64,000 nt of DNA from Sphaerolaimus hirsutus (GCA_964036195.1 OZ038451.1:30211927-30275926), one strand, 5' to 3'. Shown: positions 34,255 through 45,426, numbered from the stretch's first letter. Notes: a model not told the origin generated them from the letters alone. Program-made: numbers and translations.

Positions 34255-36864
34255 TCACATTTTGCCATGTTTTGTCACAAAGTCATTCTCTGAAACCAAT
34301 GCTTCTTTGTCATTATCAAACTGTGACGTTTGCTCAAAACCAGCATTTATGGCAACATGTTTATCAGGTTGATCATTTCCTCGCTGTTGGAAGTTGTTCT
34401 TGACGTAATCATTTAGCTCCTTCAACATTTTTCTGCCGCTGTTTGACACTGAAAAAAAAGTTTAAAAAAATAAAAAAGCGGTGAATTTGCCTGTGAAAGT
34501 CCTACACCCTGTGAAATGCCCTGTCAAACATAATGGAAAATGTCAAATGACCAGTTAAAATAGTTTGACCTTTTCCAGAGCATTTTTCTTCCATGACTTT
34601 AGACACTTCGCATGGCAGTTTACAGTTGACAGTTGACAGTTGACTTGACTAACTCCACAGACTAGTAGACCCTCAAACTCCACAAAAATAACCAACTTAT
34701 TTTGCCAATATTGACATACATCCCATCTTCCATATAATCAAAACTGCCTGGCATTTCTTGCCCACTGGTCATAAAAATGTTCTCTTTCTGTGTTCCACTT
34801 TTTGTGGACATTGACACAATTGTTACATAAATCTGTGTGATAGGGAAACATTATAATTCAAACATTGATCCAAAAGTGTCACTCATTTAGATATTGTGAG
34901 TTGTGACACAGCCAAAAAATCAGCTGATTAAGTTGGTGGATGTGAGTAAGATTTGGGTGAAGCAGGGCACTTTGATGTAGGGTTGGGACGATATGACTTT
35001 TCGATATCGATATTCGATATTCGATATTTTTTTCTGAAACTCGATATTCGATATCGATACGATATGGACCATCGATATCGATATTCGATATTCGATATAA
35101 AAAAATGCTCGATATTCGATATCGATATTTCAATATTTTCGATATTTTGCTTTTGGTATAGCAGGGCATATCTCAATTGGCATATTGCATTTCCATTTGA
35201 TCACAAACCCAACTGATCATCTCTACTGAAAAGTAGATGATACAAATTTAAATGGCACACAATGATCAAAATGAGAACATGATTTAAAAAATGTGACAGA
35301 TGTGGTAAGGAAAAGGTGCCAGCCACATTTTTAGGTGCCATGCCATGGTGCCATTGATGTTTCCATGGTGTAAGCAGCTATTAAACATACATATACTCTT
35401 ATGTGAACATCTTAGAGAGCATTTGGACAAGATTTGATGCTGCCGCAAGTGCTGAAACAAAAATACCTGTCATGTGAGAACAAAGTGCGCGCTTGCGCGC
35501 AAAATTTGTTCAAATTGCTTATGAAATCGCCTTCTAATAGTGCCATTCCTGGCTTATTTGAAGTCAGGCCCAGGGAGTATAGAATATCGAAAATATCGAA
35601 AAAATGGTCGATATTCGATATCGATATTCGATATTTTTTCAAAATTTTTGATATCGATATTCGATATTCGATATGAAAAAATAGTCGATATCCGATATTC
35701 GATATTCGCATACAATATATCGTCCCAACCCTACTTTGATGTGCCTTCACTTGCTTCCATCAGCATCACAGATCCTCAGTGAAGTGTATTCTACATGCTT
35801 CACTTGTCATCACAAAACTACCTGTCATCTTCAAATGTCATCATCTTCAGATGGTGTATGAAGTTGAAATTGGGTGCGGGGGGGGGGGGAATAGTGCCCC
35901 CTGTATAGTAGGGTGTGATGTCTATATTGTTTAAATTTCATCTTCAGGAAATTTGTAAACTGCCTGCTGAACTTGAGGGGATGCAGTTTATTAACTCACC
36001 ATCCACACAGTAATCAGTAAGAGTACCAGAGTAAAGCCCATTGTAAATCTGTACACAACCAGTGTCCATTCCATTGCATCACCAACATATATTGTAATAA
36101 CTCTCCACCAGTCACATATGTAAAACATTTGCATTTCCATTTGAAGCTTTGGAATGAGTCCAACAACCAGAAATGATGCAGCATATAGATACCCTGTAAT
36201 GTTTTTTATTTTTTGCTTTGATGTATGATACCATATTTTCTCGAAATACCCCCTGGAAACACCATGTTAATAAACTCACAGCAGGCAAAAAATGTGATCC
36301 CAAAAACAGAAATGCATACATAGACACATCTCAGCAAGCCATTGATAACATGCTCTGATTTTCTAATAATAAATGTTTTCACAAACTTGGCAACAAGCCA
36401 AGATACTGGGCACGCTATGAGAATCCAGCCAAACAGTCTGAATAATGTGCTAAAGATTTCCATGTACAAAAAGGCCTCCTTTTCCATTTTCGAGGGTTCT
36501 GCAGGGACAGGCTCAGGGGTGCCATAATAGTGGTAATAATACCCTGGGGGCAATCCCAGACCCTGTAAAATGCCCTGTATTATGTCAAATGTCATGCAAA
36601 GTGTCAAAAGTCATGTAAAATGCCCTGCAAAATGGCAAATGGACATTGAGTTGGTTATTTTGCCAGCCATTTCACATGACTTAGACACTTTGCATGACAT
36701 CAAACATTTTATAGGGCATTTTACAGGGTCTGGGACTGGCACCTGACCGCATTTCCTGACGCCTCATGCTCATATACCAGTCGTATACATCAGTGGATTC
36801 AGAAGTCACTTTCGATTCAACCGACGCATAATTGCGGCTCAGATGAGACCCTATCAGTTCCTCC
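34255..36864 (-). CDS. Multipass membrane protein paralogue 1 (exon 1 not found)
   Basis: Exons 36864-36743, 36543-36280, 36193-36000, 34832-34697, 34448-34255. Membrane segments: FGWILIACPVSWLVAKFV, CVYVCISVFGITFFAC, SFLVVGLIPKLQM and FTLVLLLITVWM-IYVTIVSM; the last exon is a polar tail (SNSGRKMLKELNDYVKNNFQ). Intron phases are (2),1,0,1 as in the paralogues at 44.8 and 55.5 kb. A fifth intron, unique to this copy, is exactly an E element (36544-36742). An hAT (34978-35733) and a family A fragment sit in introns. All exons found are open. The acceptor at 36864 needs a phase-2 exon 1 that I did not find. Family unknown. Confidence 0.7.
34978..35733. mobile_element. hAT element (TAGGGTTGGGACGAT termini), TSD ctttgatg
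   Basis: Ends tagggttgggacgat...cgtcccaaccta with exact 8-bp duplications ctttgatg at 34970-34977 and 35734-35741. Both subterminal regions are arrays of atcgatattcgatat. The 400-bp centre contains ordinary-looking DNA with no clear frame. It lies in the intron between exons 34832 and 36000 of the membrane-protein gene. Confidence 0.9.
36544..36742 (-). mobile_element. Element E copy acting as an intron of a membrane-protein gene
   Basis: On the gene strand: GTCAG|gtgccagtcccagaccctg...gggtctgggattgcccccag|GGTATT. Splicing at the element's own GT and AG joins CGG TCA G to GG TAT (RSG-YYYHYYG) in phase 1 and keeps the frame. The paralogue at 50 kb reads through the equivalent region (GPEYHYESKHHW) with no intron. 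CAG occurs on both sides, compatible with a 3-bp target duplication. 199 bp. Confidence 0.75.
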
Positions 36865-37199
36865 CTGTAAAAATTGATCGTGTAATTTTCATCGATCTTA
36901 TTAAAATGTTTTCGTGTATGAGTATTATGATAACAATTTAGTAAACGATTTAGTAAAATATTTAGTATATTTAGTAAAACGTTAAAATATTTAAATAGTA
37001 AACGAATTATACAATGGAAAGAATGGTGGTATTTGAATCGAGTTAAATTTGTGATAGAATTAAATTGAGTCGCGAAATATTATGATGTGGTATATTATTT
37101 ATTTGTCACAAAAATGTGGTGGTTGGTACTTATGGGGGGTGCACTGATACGCACATTTGCCCGTTTTTTCACTTGACACTTTTCCAAGTGATTTTCAGA

Positions 37200-37897
37200 T
37201 ATACTCGGCGAACATGATACTCTGCCCTCGCACTGATTTACCGTATTTCCTCGAAATACCCCCCCCTCGAAATACCCCCCCCCCCCTCGAAATACCCCCC
37301 CTCAAAATGGACACTATGAACTTATAAACCCCCCCCTCGAAATACCCCCCCCCCAAATTTAGTGTATAGAGAACGTAAATGACAAAGGCTGCGGTTTGTC
37401 ATCCGGGCAATGCAGAACACACGTTAAAAACGATGACTGTTATGTGAGAACAGTGTTTGTACGTCTACACACTTATAAATGTCTTTAGAGTATTATAAAT
37501 GGCGATTTTTGTTGCATTTTTCGACGTCTGCGTACGTTTCAGACGACATTTTAGTACTGGGATTTCAAAAAATTTCTGGCGAAATAATAAACCCCCCCCT
37601 CGAAATACCCCCCCCCCTCGTTTAACCCCCCCTCAAAATTCTCACTCTGAAACAATAAACCCCCCGGGGGTATTTCGAGGAAATACGGTATGTCTCGTGT
37701 TGGAAGCGTGCCAATGATTATCAAATCATGCGATTTCCGTGAAAAGATGAAAAATTTATCGATGTGAATTTTTTAATGAATAATATTATAACAACAATCA
37801 ATGTTGTCATCTTTTTACGAAACTCACACGCGTTAACCATCGTTGGCACACTTCCAGCGGGAACCACGCGTGCAAGGTGTAAAGTAACCGGAGTATA
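37200..37897. mobile_element. Family D MITE, copy 3, containing a family A MITE
   Basis: TA-tactcggcgaacatgatact...gtaaagtaaccggagta-TA. Except for the family A insertion at 37239-37690, it is collinear with the element at 7744-7983. Confidence 0.8.
37239..37690. mobile_element. TA-inserting MITE, family A, with a demonstrable empty site
   Basis: TA-ccgtatttcctcgaaatac...tttcgaggaaatacgg-TA. It interrupts gattta|tgtctcgtgttgg; the uninterrupted sister at about 7772 reads gatttatgcctcatgttgg. The single TA of the empty site is present twice here, proving TA target duplication. Confidence 0.92.
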
Positions 37898-38186
37898 TGA
37901 GTGACGTGAAAAACGCTGCGCATTAGTGAACTTTTTTCACTAAACTCATATCTGAAAATTACTTGAAAAAGTGTCAAGTGAAAAAAACGGGCAAATGTGC
38001 GTGACGGGCAGATGTGCGTATCATGCCTGCCCCTTATTTTACTTATGGACTATGGTATGTACAGAATCCTAGTACGTACTGGCCGTTTCAATTGTTCATG
38101 GCTTTTAAAGCCTTTTAAAGCTTTTAAGTTTCATGGCGTTTTTATTTTACATTTCAATGTAAAACCGCAACTACAGCCTAATGGCG

Positions 38187-39579
38187 CTGCACACACTAGT
38201 CTACGGTCGGTAAACTACAATCAACGATGGGTAAGTTCTCCAAAAAAAACACTTTCTGTGTTTTGAGTTTTTCAAAAATGAATACCTGTGTTTTGAGTTT
38301 TTTTCTTGAAAAAAACTTGAGTAACTCTGTTTTTATTTCTGTGTTTTTTGTAAAAACTTGAGTTTTTGGAGTTTTTTTCTAAAGAAAACTTGAGTTTTTT
38401 CCAAAAAATTCGAGTTTTCCCCCCAAAATTTTTGATTTACAGCATTTTGATCTGGAAACAGTGGTTTTCTTATAAAATATTGGTTTTGCACATGTTTTAA
38501 CCACACATAACATTTGTGTATTCATTCAAGTGTCAAAAAAGTCCTTAAAAATGTCCACAATGAGGACATCAACATCACAACACCAGCAACAAAATGCCAA
38601 GAAATGACAATTTACGCAGTACTCAAAAATTCTTCAATGGATGTGCACTGTATGGAAGACTACGGAATTGATTTTAACTACAACTATCACATTACCTCGA
38701 AATACCCCCATGGGCATTATCATTTCATCAGAAAGTTTTGTAATGATCATAGAAAATAGTAGGCATTTACGTACCCAAAACAGGTTATAAATGCGTACAA
38801 ACAGGATATATTTGAAATAAACATGTAGTCAGCTACACAACCTAGTACAGTCTATGTGTAGCTGTGATGCAAATTAGCAGTAATAAATACATCATGTACA
38901 TTGGATACATGATGTACATCATCCCGGAGGGGGGTATTTCGAGGGGGCGGGGCTTATTATTTCACCAGTCCATTTTGAGGGGAGTTAATTCAAGGGGGGT
39001 TTATTCAAGGTAATAAGGTATACTTAAATGTCGAAAGTTAAATTGTCAAATCCACCATGAGATGTGCATGCCATCTTTAATTTCTTTTTTTGTACCATTA
39101 TAAAATATGAATACATTATGTACATATTTACATACTATAGATGCTTATCTTATCTTGTTTAGTTTAACTGAATTGATGTGCATTCAACCACTTCGCTGAA
39201 AAAAACACAAAAACTCAAAAAAAACTTTTCTGTGTTTCCGTGTTTCTGTGTTTCTGTGTTCTCCAAAAAAAAACTCATTTGAGTTATGAGTTTTTCAAAA
39301 TTTAGGAGTTTCCGTGTTTCTGTGTAAAACAAAAACACAGAAACTCGATGAGTTTCTGTGTTCAATTTCTGTGTTTTTTCCATCGTTGACTACAATTTCA
39401 GTAAACTCATAAATCAACTTTGAATGACATTCGAGTTTACCTACTGGGAATATGTTTCCATCAACTGTAGCTGATGGAGAGTAAACTCCTTCCCTCAGTA
39501 ACTCATTCCAGTAATGCGTTCAAAATTGATTTCAGTTTGCAAAAAAGTATACCTTCATTAGTAAACTAGTGTGTGAAAT
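38187..39579. mobile_element. Element with CACACTAGTTTAC-type termini, split by an hAT
   Basis: Left end cacacactagtctacggtcggtaaac, right end gtaaactagtgtgtg. An hAT (38222-39388) splits it. A second copy spans about 62926-63590 (cacgctagtttac...gtaaactagtgtgcg), and a fragment starts at 54760. Non-coding. Confidence 0.6.
38222..39388. mobile_element. hAT element (CAACGATGG termini), TSD actacaat
   Basis: Ends caacgatgg...ccatcgttg; the 8 bases actacaat are exact at 38214-38221 and 39389-39396. Both flanks inside are rich in 'gtgttttgagttttt' / 'aaaaactcaaaaaaaac' motifs. About 38697-39020 is a diverged family A insertion ('tacctcgaaatacccccatg ... ggtaataaggta'). No transposase frame. Confidence 0.85.
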
Positions 39580-40048
39580 GAAAATGTCAACCGAAAATGA
39601 GCTAGAAAACGTACCATTGCTTTTCATTATCACGCTGGTTGTATTTGAAAAAGCAGAGTACCGCAATGCCAAGGGCCAATGTGATAATATGGTATATAAA
39701 TTGCAAATGTTTGCTTTTCGCAACTTTCGCAAGTTGTTTACACGCCATTTTATCGAAGGAAAAGATTTTATCTATGTTTTAGATTTTTACTGAAAGTTGT
39801 TCGATGATTTTATCAAACTTTGCAATGAATCCGTTTTCACAAAGCTCGCACGTTTTATACCATTCGAAACTGTTCGCATTGTAAAAATAAATATTCCCGT
39901 TGAACAGCGTGGGAGCGTAAAAAACATTTGCAGACAGATAGACGGATTTAATGACCAAAACAGGAAAAAATCACATTCAACAAAAAAACGCGACTTTTCA
40001 AAATATAGTGATTCACTGTTATTATACGTCAATGCATCACCCTTGTAG
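39578..40048 (+). pseudogene. Open frame with a single in-frame TGA, unrecognised
   Basis: From ATG at 39578 the frame encodes MKMSTENELENVPLLFIITL and continues to KDFIYVLDFY, then TGA at 39791-39793, then without change of frame KLFDDFIKLCNESVFTKLAR through FSKYSDSLLLYVNASPL to a stop at 40048. The start abuts the terminus of the preceding element. Codon use is AT-rich. It could be a decayed host gene, an element ORF or a chance frame. Confidence 0.35.
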
Positions 40049-40766
40049 CGATTGAAAGGTCTGCAGAGAGAACCATTTACGTTTATTGAAGGAATTGGGC
40101 CATGGTAAACGGACGCTTTTTACTCTGGCGTAGCAAAATGGCGTTGATTTCAAACATTCAAAATGGAGACAAAGTGTTGGCGCCAATGCAATGTAGATCC
40201 CTGGGGCCCCTGGCGTTTGGCTTTCTGTTTCCGCGGCACCCATTTTCGAATGGTGCCAGTAAATCGCACACAACGCAACTTTCATTTTGTTCCATTTTTG
40301 TAGATTGTTTATCGTGACGTAGGCTCATCCCACATCTAAACCCATCCCACATCTAAATCTACTTTGTCTTTCAAATAGACTATTTTATTCAGGGAATTTC
40401 AAAAAAGTCCTGATGACACGTCACACAAGGTAATCAATCTAATGTAACATGTTTGAGTGTTTGAAGGCAATTTGACACCACATGTGTTAAAACATGACAG
40501 TTGACAAATATTGAGTGCAGTCAGTGTTATTGAGTACAACTTTGACCTGCGAAATCACCGAGTCATCGAAAGTAGCACTTTTTCATCATCAACATTTTTT
40601 TGCATCGATTATCCACCAAAAATGCAATCAAATATGACAGGCATCCAATTTCTGGGCCTGAATGTCGGATGGGTTTAGATGTGAGATGGCACAGACCCGT
40701 TTATCGTCACTAAACTTCGTTCTGACATTGGCATTTTGGACATTTCTTGGAATGGCACCAAGTCCA
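40049..40766. other. Spacer with 'cccatcccacatctaaa' repeat pair
   Basis: 40325-40360 (catcccacatctaaacc) and 40668-40690 (ggatgggtttagatgtgaga) are inverted copies bounding a 360-bp segment; a compact version is at 52610-52730. It is probably a MITE. No exon supported. Confidence 0.4.
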
Positions 40767-40776
40767 GGCTCCCTCA

Positions 40777-41248
40777 TACCGTATTTCCTCGAAATACCCC
40801 CCCCCCCTCGAAATACCCCCCCTCGTTTGACCCCCCCCTCTCGAGACCACTATGAAACAATCACCCCCCCCCCTCGAAATACCCCCCCCCCCCAAATTGA
40901 GTGTAAAGAGAACGTACATGACAAATACAGCAGTTTGTGTTCTACGTAGTGCAGAACACACGTTAAAACAATGTCGGAATCACGTTAGAACAGTGTACAT
41001 ACCATCTACATACTAATATTAGTCTACAGAACCTTATAAATGGCGGTTTTTGTTTTTCGACGTCTGCGTACGTTTCAGACGACAATTTCGTACTTGGTTT
41101 TCAAAATTTTTCTTGTGAAACAATAACCCCCCCCCCTCGAAATACCCCCCCCCCCTCGAAATACCCCCCCCCCTCGTTTAACCCCCCCCCCTCTCGGGAC
41201 CACTATGAAACAATCACCCCCCGGGGGGTATTTCGAGGAAATACGGTA
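40777..41248. mobile_element. TA-inserting MITE, family A, inside an hAT terminus
   Basis: TA-ccgtatttcctcgaaatac...tttcgaggaaatacgg-TA, inserted at the TA of the hAT end CATAGTTG. The core shares 'cagaacacacgttaaaacaa' and 'gtacgtttcagacg' with copies 8931 and 13961. Confidence 0.88.
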
Positions 41249-41960
41249 GTTGTAATTACGTATTTACTTTTACTCTATAAATACGTATACTAGAGTACAG
41301 AGCATAGTTGTTAAAACGTATTTACGTTTACTCGATAAATACGTATACTCGCGTACTGCGTAAATACGTTTACGTTTCCTCCCGAAAAAATACCGGTACG
41401 CACATACTCGCGTACTTTTTCAAAGTACGCGAGTACAGAAAAGGTATTTCAGATGATCTGTTATTGTGATTTTTTGGAGGCATAGAAGGAAGAGAATACG
41501 TGAAAATAGTCGAAATTGCATATATAAACACATATATGGCCAAAAAGCACTCAAAATAGGATAAAAGTTTCAAAACTTAGTGGTTTGTGCGAAAATCGGG
41601 GTGGTTTTTCTCAAAAATACCCACATTTACGTTTTCAAGGGGAAAAAGTACATTTACTCACGTTTATTTATTCATTTTTTCTAAAGGGATATTGGGCCAT
41701 ACCTCGAGGAGGTCCCGCCCATCCATTTTAGGTAATTCTCTTCCGTTACCTTATTTCATACGATCTCTGAAAAATAACTCCACTTTCTCACATTTCGCCT
41801 ACTCCCAAATTTTAGTTTACGCTTTAATTTTAATTTTAGTAACACGTTTACTCATGACTGAAAGTTAAAAAAAAAAATTACTTTGCGTTTTCTGTACTCA
41901 GTGGGTGAGTAAAAAATAAATACTTTACGTTTACATATAGGTGCTTTGAAAAAAGTTCGG

Positions 41961-42158
41961 TATACTCGGCCGGCAGACACGATACTCTACAAACAGATAG
42001 GAGTTATGTCTTCGGCTGGCAGATTGCCAGCCAATAACTCATTTAAGACGTGATGAAGACGACGTGATGGAGAGAGATGATGATCGGGACGAAAGTGATC
42101 ACGTCATGATGGAGTGTTTCCTCCGGAAAAATGTACGGCCTAATGTCAACCGAGTATA
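41961..42158. mobile_element. Family D TA MITE inside hAT
   Basis: TA-tactcggccggcagacac...caaccgagta-TA. The empty site in related hAT copies reads gttgggtacttttaacaact (47255-47274), with a single TA. The interior includes 'gtcatgatggagtgtttcct', shared with the elements at 52096 and 54430. Confidence 0.8.
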
Positions 42159-42181
42159 CTTTTAACAATTCTGGGCTCCCT

Positions 42182-42716
42182 CGGTACTTGGCGTCCTTTG
42201 GTTGATTAGTGCCATGGCGGTATTGGCGCTTGGGGCCCGTTTTCTGAATTACGCCATGGCGCAACTTTTTCCGGTTCTTTCCCATCACTATTGACAAGTG
42301 AATACATTTTAAAATGTCAAGTAACGTGTTTTAAGCCCACGAGTAACAAGCATTCCGAATTAAAAATCATTGGTAAACTCGGCGGACATGATGGCGTACA
42401 ATGTTCTGAAAGAATACGCAACGACTGTAGCCTTAACCGAATGGGCACTTTGCCAAATGTGGCTGCACAAATTATTTCGCAATATGAGGGAAACAAAATT
42501 AATGAAATCTTCTCGATAGACCTAGAAGAAAAAAAACAATTGATAAATATCACTTTAATTATGTTTAGAAGAGTTCATGTTTCGTTAAAACGAGTGATTT
42601 CGCCTGTTTCGCAACGATTAGTTTGTCGTTTGTACAACTCTTTCTGTACATCTCTATCTGCTTGTGGGTTAGAATACATACGTGTTTTTTTGGCACTGCG
42701 ACACGTATGTATCTAA
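42182..42716 (+). other. Family K remnant followed by an unassigned open frame
   Basis: 42188-42295 is a ggcgc/gcgcc array ending cccatcactattg, a diverged relative of the hAT MITE at 7098. From 42291 a 141-codon frame follows (GKLGGHDGVQCSERIRNDCS ... INEIFSIDLEEKKQLINITL ... ALRHVCI). No homology or clear splice sites support it, so it is recorded as an unassigned frame. Confidence 0.25.
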
Positions 42717-43048
42717 CATCCTGGTTCAGTTGAAAACTTTGTCATTGAGCTGAAATTGCAAAAACGTTTTGTTCTCACATCACATGGTCGCACAAAAGTA
42801 ATATCGACCAGGAACAGAGCGAAAATGATCCGTCCAAACTTGAATGTGAGACATAAGTATTAGGAATTAAGTCCAACAACACTGTAGAGTTTCATGTCCG
42901 CCGATACCTAGTTCCATTCGTTAGGAATATTTACTATAGTAACTTCGTTTCAATGATTCAGTATACACATATAAATAAGGTACAATGGTTTGCCACAAAA
43001 TCACATGAAAGAGAATAGTTGACAGACCTTTCACCATACAATTGTATG

Positions 43049-43473
43049 TACCGTATTTCTCCGTTTATAGCACCCCCCCATGCATAACACTCGGGGTGTT
43101 ACGCAGTTTTATAGCACCCCAGGGGTGCTATGCTAGGTTTCAAAAACACAGGCTTGCATTCAACTGTTTAAATACTGTGCGTGGCGCCACTCATTGTAAT
43201 TCCATGGCGAGCACATTTTTCAATTGAATTAGCTGCGCGCCTGCGCGCTGGGAACCTCGCACGCTGGCATTTGGCGCCATTTTTTCTTGCGCTTTTCCAT
43301 CGCTTATTACAAAAATCCATACATACAATGTAAATAAAGTGTAAAACCATGTGTACCGTGTATAACACCCCCTTGACCTAACACCCGGGTGTTATACAAG
43401 TTTTGAAAAAGATCGCTGACAATCGCTCCAATTTTGTATAACACCCGGGTGTTATAAACGGAGAAATACGGTA
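43049..43473. mobile_element. TA MITE, family G (CCGTATTTCTCCGTTTATAG)
   Basis: TA-ccgtatttctccgtttatag...tataaacggagaaatacgg-TA. Subterminal DNA alternates 'cacccgggtgttat' and similar palindromes; the core holds a ggcgcc-type K fragment (43180-43310). Truncated relatives are at 53080-53130 and 53817-53908. Confidence 0.85.
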
Positions 43474-43903
43474 ATGCTGCGATTACAGCTCTGGCGTAAA
43501 ATTGACCGGGTGTAAAATTGATTGTTGGGCGTAAAATTAATTACAGGTGAATGGATAAAGATATGGCGTTGTAATTTCAGTCAAAGAAAGCACACATGCA
43601 GATGTTGCTTGTGTCCAAAGCTCATAAGTTTTTTTTATTGTATTAGAAGTTATGAATTTTGGCACAAATTTTTTCAATTTTACACCCTAATTTTATGCCA
43701 CTTACACCGCATAATTGAAAAAAAATGTGTTAAAATTAATAACCCCCAGTACGATTAAAATAAACTCATGAGCTTTGGACACAAGAAACGTCTGCATCTA
43801 AGCTTTCTTTGACTGAAATAACAATGTTGTATCGTTATCCATTCATCTGTAATTAATTTTACACCCAAAATCAATTTTACGCCCGAGCTGTAATCGCAGC
43901 ATA
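43474..43903. repeat. Foldback element (GCTGCGATTACAGCTC arms)
   Basis: Arms gctgcgattacagctctggc...tcagtcaaagaaagc (43476-43590) and gctttctttgactgaaat...gagctgtaatcgcagc (43800-43901). It directly abuts the preceding MITE. Reiterated 'taaaattgatt' and 'ttacaccc'. Non-coding. Confidence 0.75.
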
Positions 43904-43904
43904 A

Positions 43905-44127
43905 TGATAAAGTCTAGCGAAATGTGCGCATCATCCGTAATCGCGGCCGCTTCAAACACATTATGAAATGTTCCTAGATTCGTAGATTTTTTCTCATTAA
44001 AAATTTCAGATTGTATAAAATAAAATCCGTCGTTCAAATTGTAATTTAAAACACTAGTAATTGTACCTAAGTGCAACAATATGGTAAAAAGTCCATCGAT
44101 ATTACGTATCTGCTCGAATAGTTCCAC
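43905..44127 (-). CDS. Truncated open frame, unrecognised
   Basis: From ATG at 44127: MELFEQIRNIDGLFTILLHL, then GTITSVLNYNLNDGFYFIQS, then EIFNEKKSTNLGTFHNVFEA, ending in the foldback element at 43903. The peptide composition looks protein-like, but no splice sites or homology are available. It may be an exon cut by the element. Confidence 0.3.
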
Positions 44128-44470
44128 CCACTGATGGGCAGCAAAAAGCCTAATCCCACTTCAATCATTCCCCGCTTGTATCGTGCCATTTTTAATAATT
44201 ATGGCGCAAAATTCTCCAGGGGAATTAATCAAGCGAGTATAATACAGTATATAAATAGGTAAATCGGTTTTGGTTTGCCTACTTCACTAACTACACCACT
44301 TATCAACAGAACAAAATAATTACTGTATTACTTCGAATTAACCCTCTCTCGAAATACCCCCTAAAATTTTGCTGGGGAATAATACCCCCCTCACCCACTC
44401 GAAACACTCCCACCCTAAGAGAATGCACACGACAAATACTGCAGTTTGACACATAATATGTATTTATACT

Positions 44471-44733
44471 TACCGTATCTCCTCGAAATACCCCCCCCCT
44501 CGAAATACCCCCCCTCAAAATGTGCACTATGAATTTGTGGTCCCGGAAATGCATAACAGACGTTCAAAACATTTACTGTGTCACGTTAGAACATCGTTTA
44601 TACCATCTACATCCTTATATAAGGCTGTAAAAACTTATAAATGGTGGTTATTGTTGCATTTTTCACGTTTTTCTCTCAAAATTTTCACTCTGAAAAAATA
44701 AACCCCCCGGGAGTAATTCGAGGATATATGGTA
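44471..44733. mobile_element. TA MITE, family A-like
   Basis: TA-ccgtatctcctcgaaatac...taattcgaggatatatgg-TA; shorter than the full family A copies. A related fragment precedes it (44320-44415). It lies immediately 3' of the membrane-protein paralogue 2. Confidence 0.7.
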
Positions 44734-45014
44734 TTCACTTTTGGCCTGTTCATGCTTCCTGTTTTTCGGCTTCCTGTTTCTCAGCTCCCTGTGCTTCAGC
44801 TTCCTGTGTTTTTGTTTCCTGTGTTTCTGTTTCCTGTGTTTCCATGTCCTTTGGTAACAATTGCTCAACATCAGTGTCCATTATGGTATCTTTATCATTT
44901 ACATCCTTTATGTAATCGGGAAATTTGGTTTTAATGAAATCCTTTGATACGTCAGACATTTTTTTGCTGCCAGTTGACACTGAAAAAAGAATCGATTGAT
45001 AGAGAGCATATACC

Positions 45015-45342
45015 TACCGTATTTGCTTGAATAGTTCCCCCCTTGAATAATCCCCCCCCTCGAATAATCCCCCCGTGTAAGACGAGTGAGGAAATAATAA
45101 TTCCCCCCTCGAATAATCCCCCCCCCTTAAAACATATGATCAATTGTTTGTGCCCAATAAAAAATGGCATGTTCTTGTGTTAATAAAGCATATTACATTA
45201 AATGTGTTGATAGAAACATGCTTGAAAATTTTGACGAAACAAAAATTCCCCCCCTCGAATAATTTCCCCCATTGAATAGTTCCCCCCTCAAAGTCTGACG
45301 AAATAATAATCCCCCAGGGGGATTATTCAAGCAAATACGGTA
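45015..45342. mobile_element. TA MITE with CCGTATTTGCTTGAATAG termini
   Basis: TA-ccgtatttgcttgaatag...ctattcaagcaaatacgg-like right end (ggattattcaagcaaatacgg-TA). The interior alternates 'cctcgaataatcccccc'. It lies in intron 4 of the paralogue 2 gene. Confidence 0.85.
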
Positions 45343-45426
45343 CATTTTACAAGCACTGGTACATCCAAACTGTAAAAACCATAATTACTTTTTCAATTTT
45401 AGATAAACATCAACATTTATCCAAGA

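Larger units (their letters stand above)
37151..38000. repeat. Inverted-repeat element 'CCCGTTTTTTTCACTTGACA', split by insertions
   Basis: Arms gcacatttgcccgtttttt...cttttccaagtgattttcaga (37151-37200) and tctgaaaattacttgaaaaa...cgggcaaatgtgc (37951-38001). The element is split by a family D MITE (37200-37897), which is itself split by a family A MITE. Related half-arms occur at 53470-53680 ('atcacttgaaaaagtgtcaa'). Confidence 0.7.
40775..42173. mobile_element. hAT family C element with two nested TA elements, TSD ggctccct
   Basis: The 8 bases ggctccct occur at 40767-40774 and 42174-42181. The left terminus CATAGTTG is split after its second base by a family A MITE (40777-41248), giving ca-TA[...]TA-gttg. 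A family D element (41961-42158) sits 15 bp before the right terminus (tttaacaattctg). A second CATAGTTGTTAAAACG start at 41303 suggests an internal duplication or a partly deleted second insertion. Subterminal motifs are cgtatttacgtttactcg. Confidence 0.8.

Noticed and set aside
39791-39793. TGA as a selenocysteine codon
   Set aside because: No SECIS-like structure or selenoprotein motif was recognised; a simple nonsense change is more likely.
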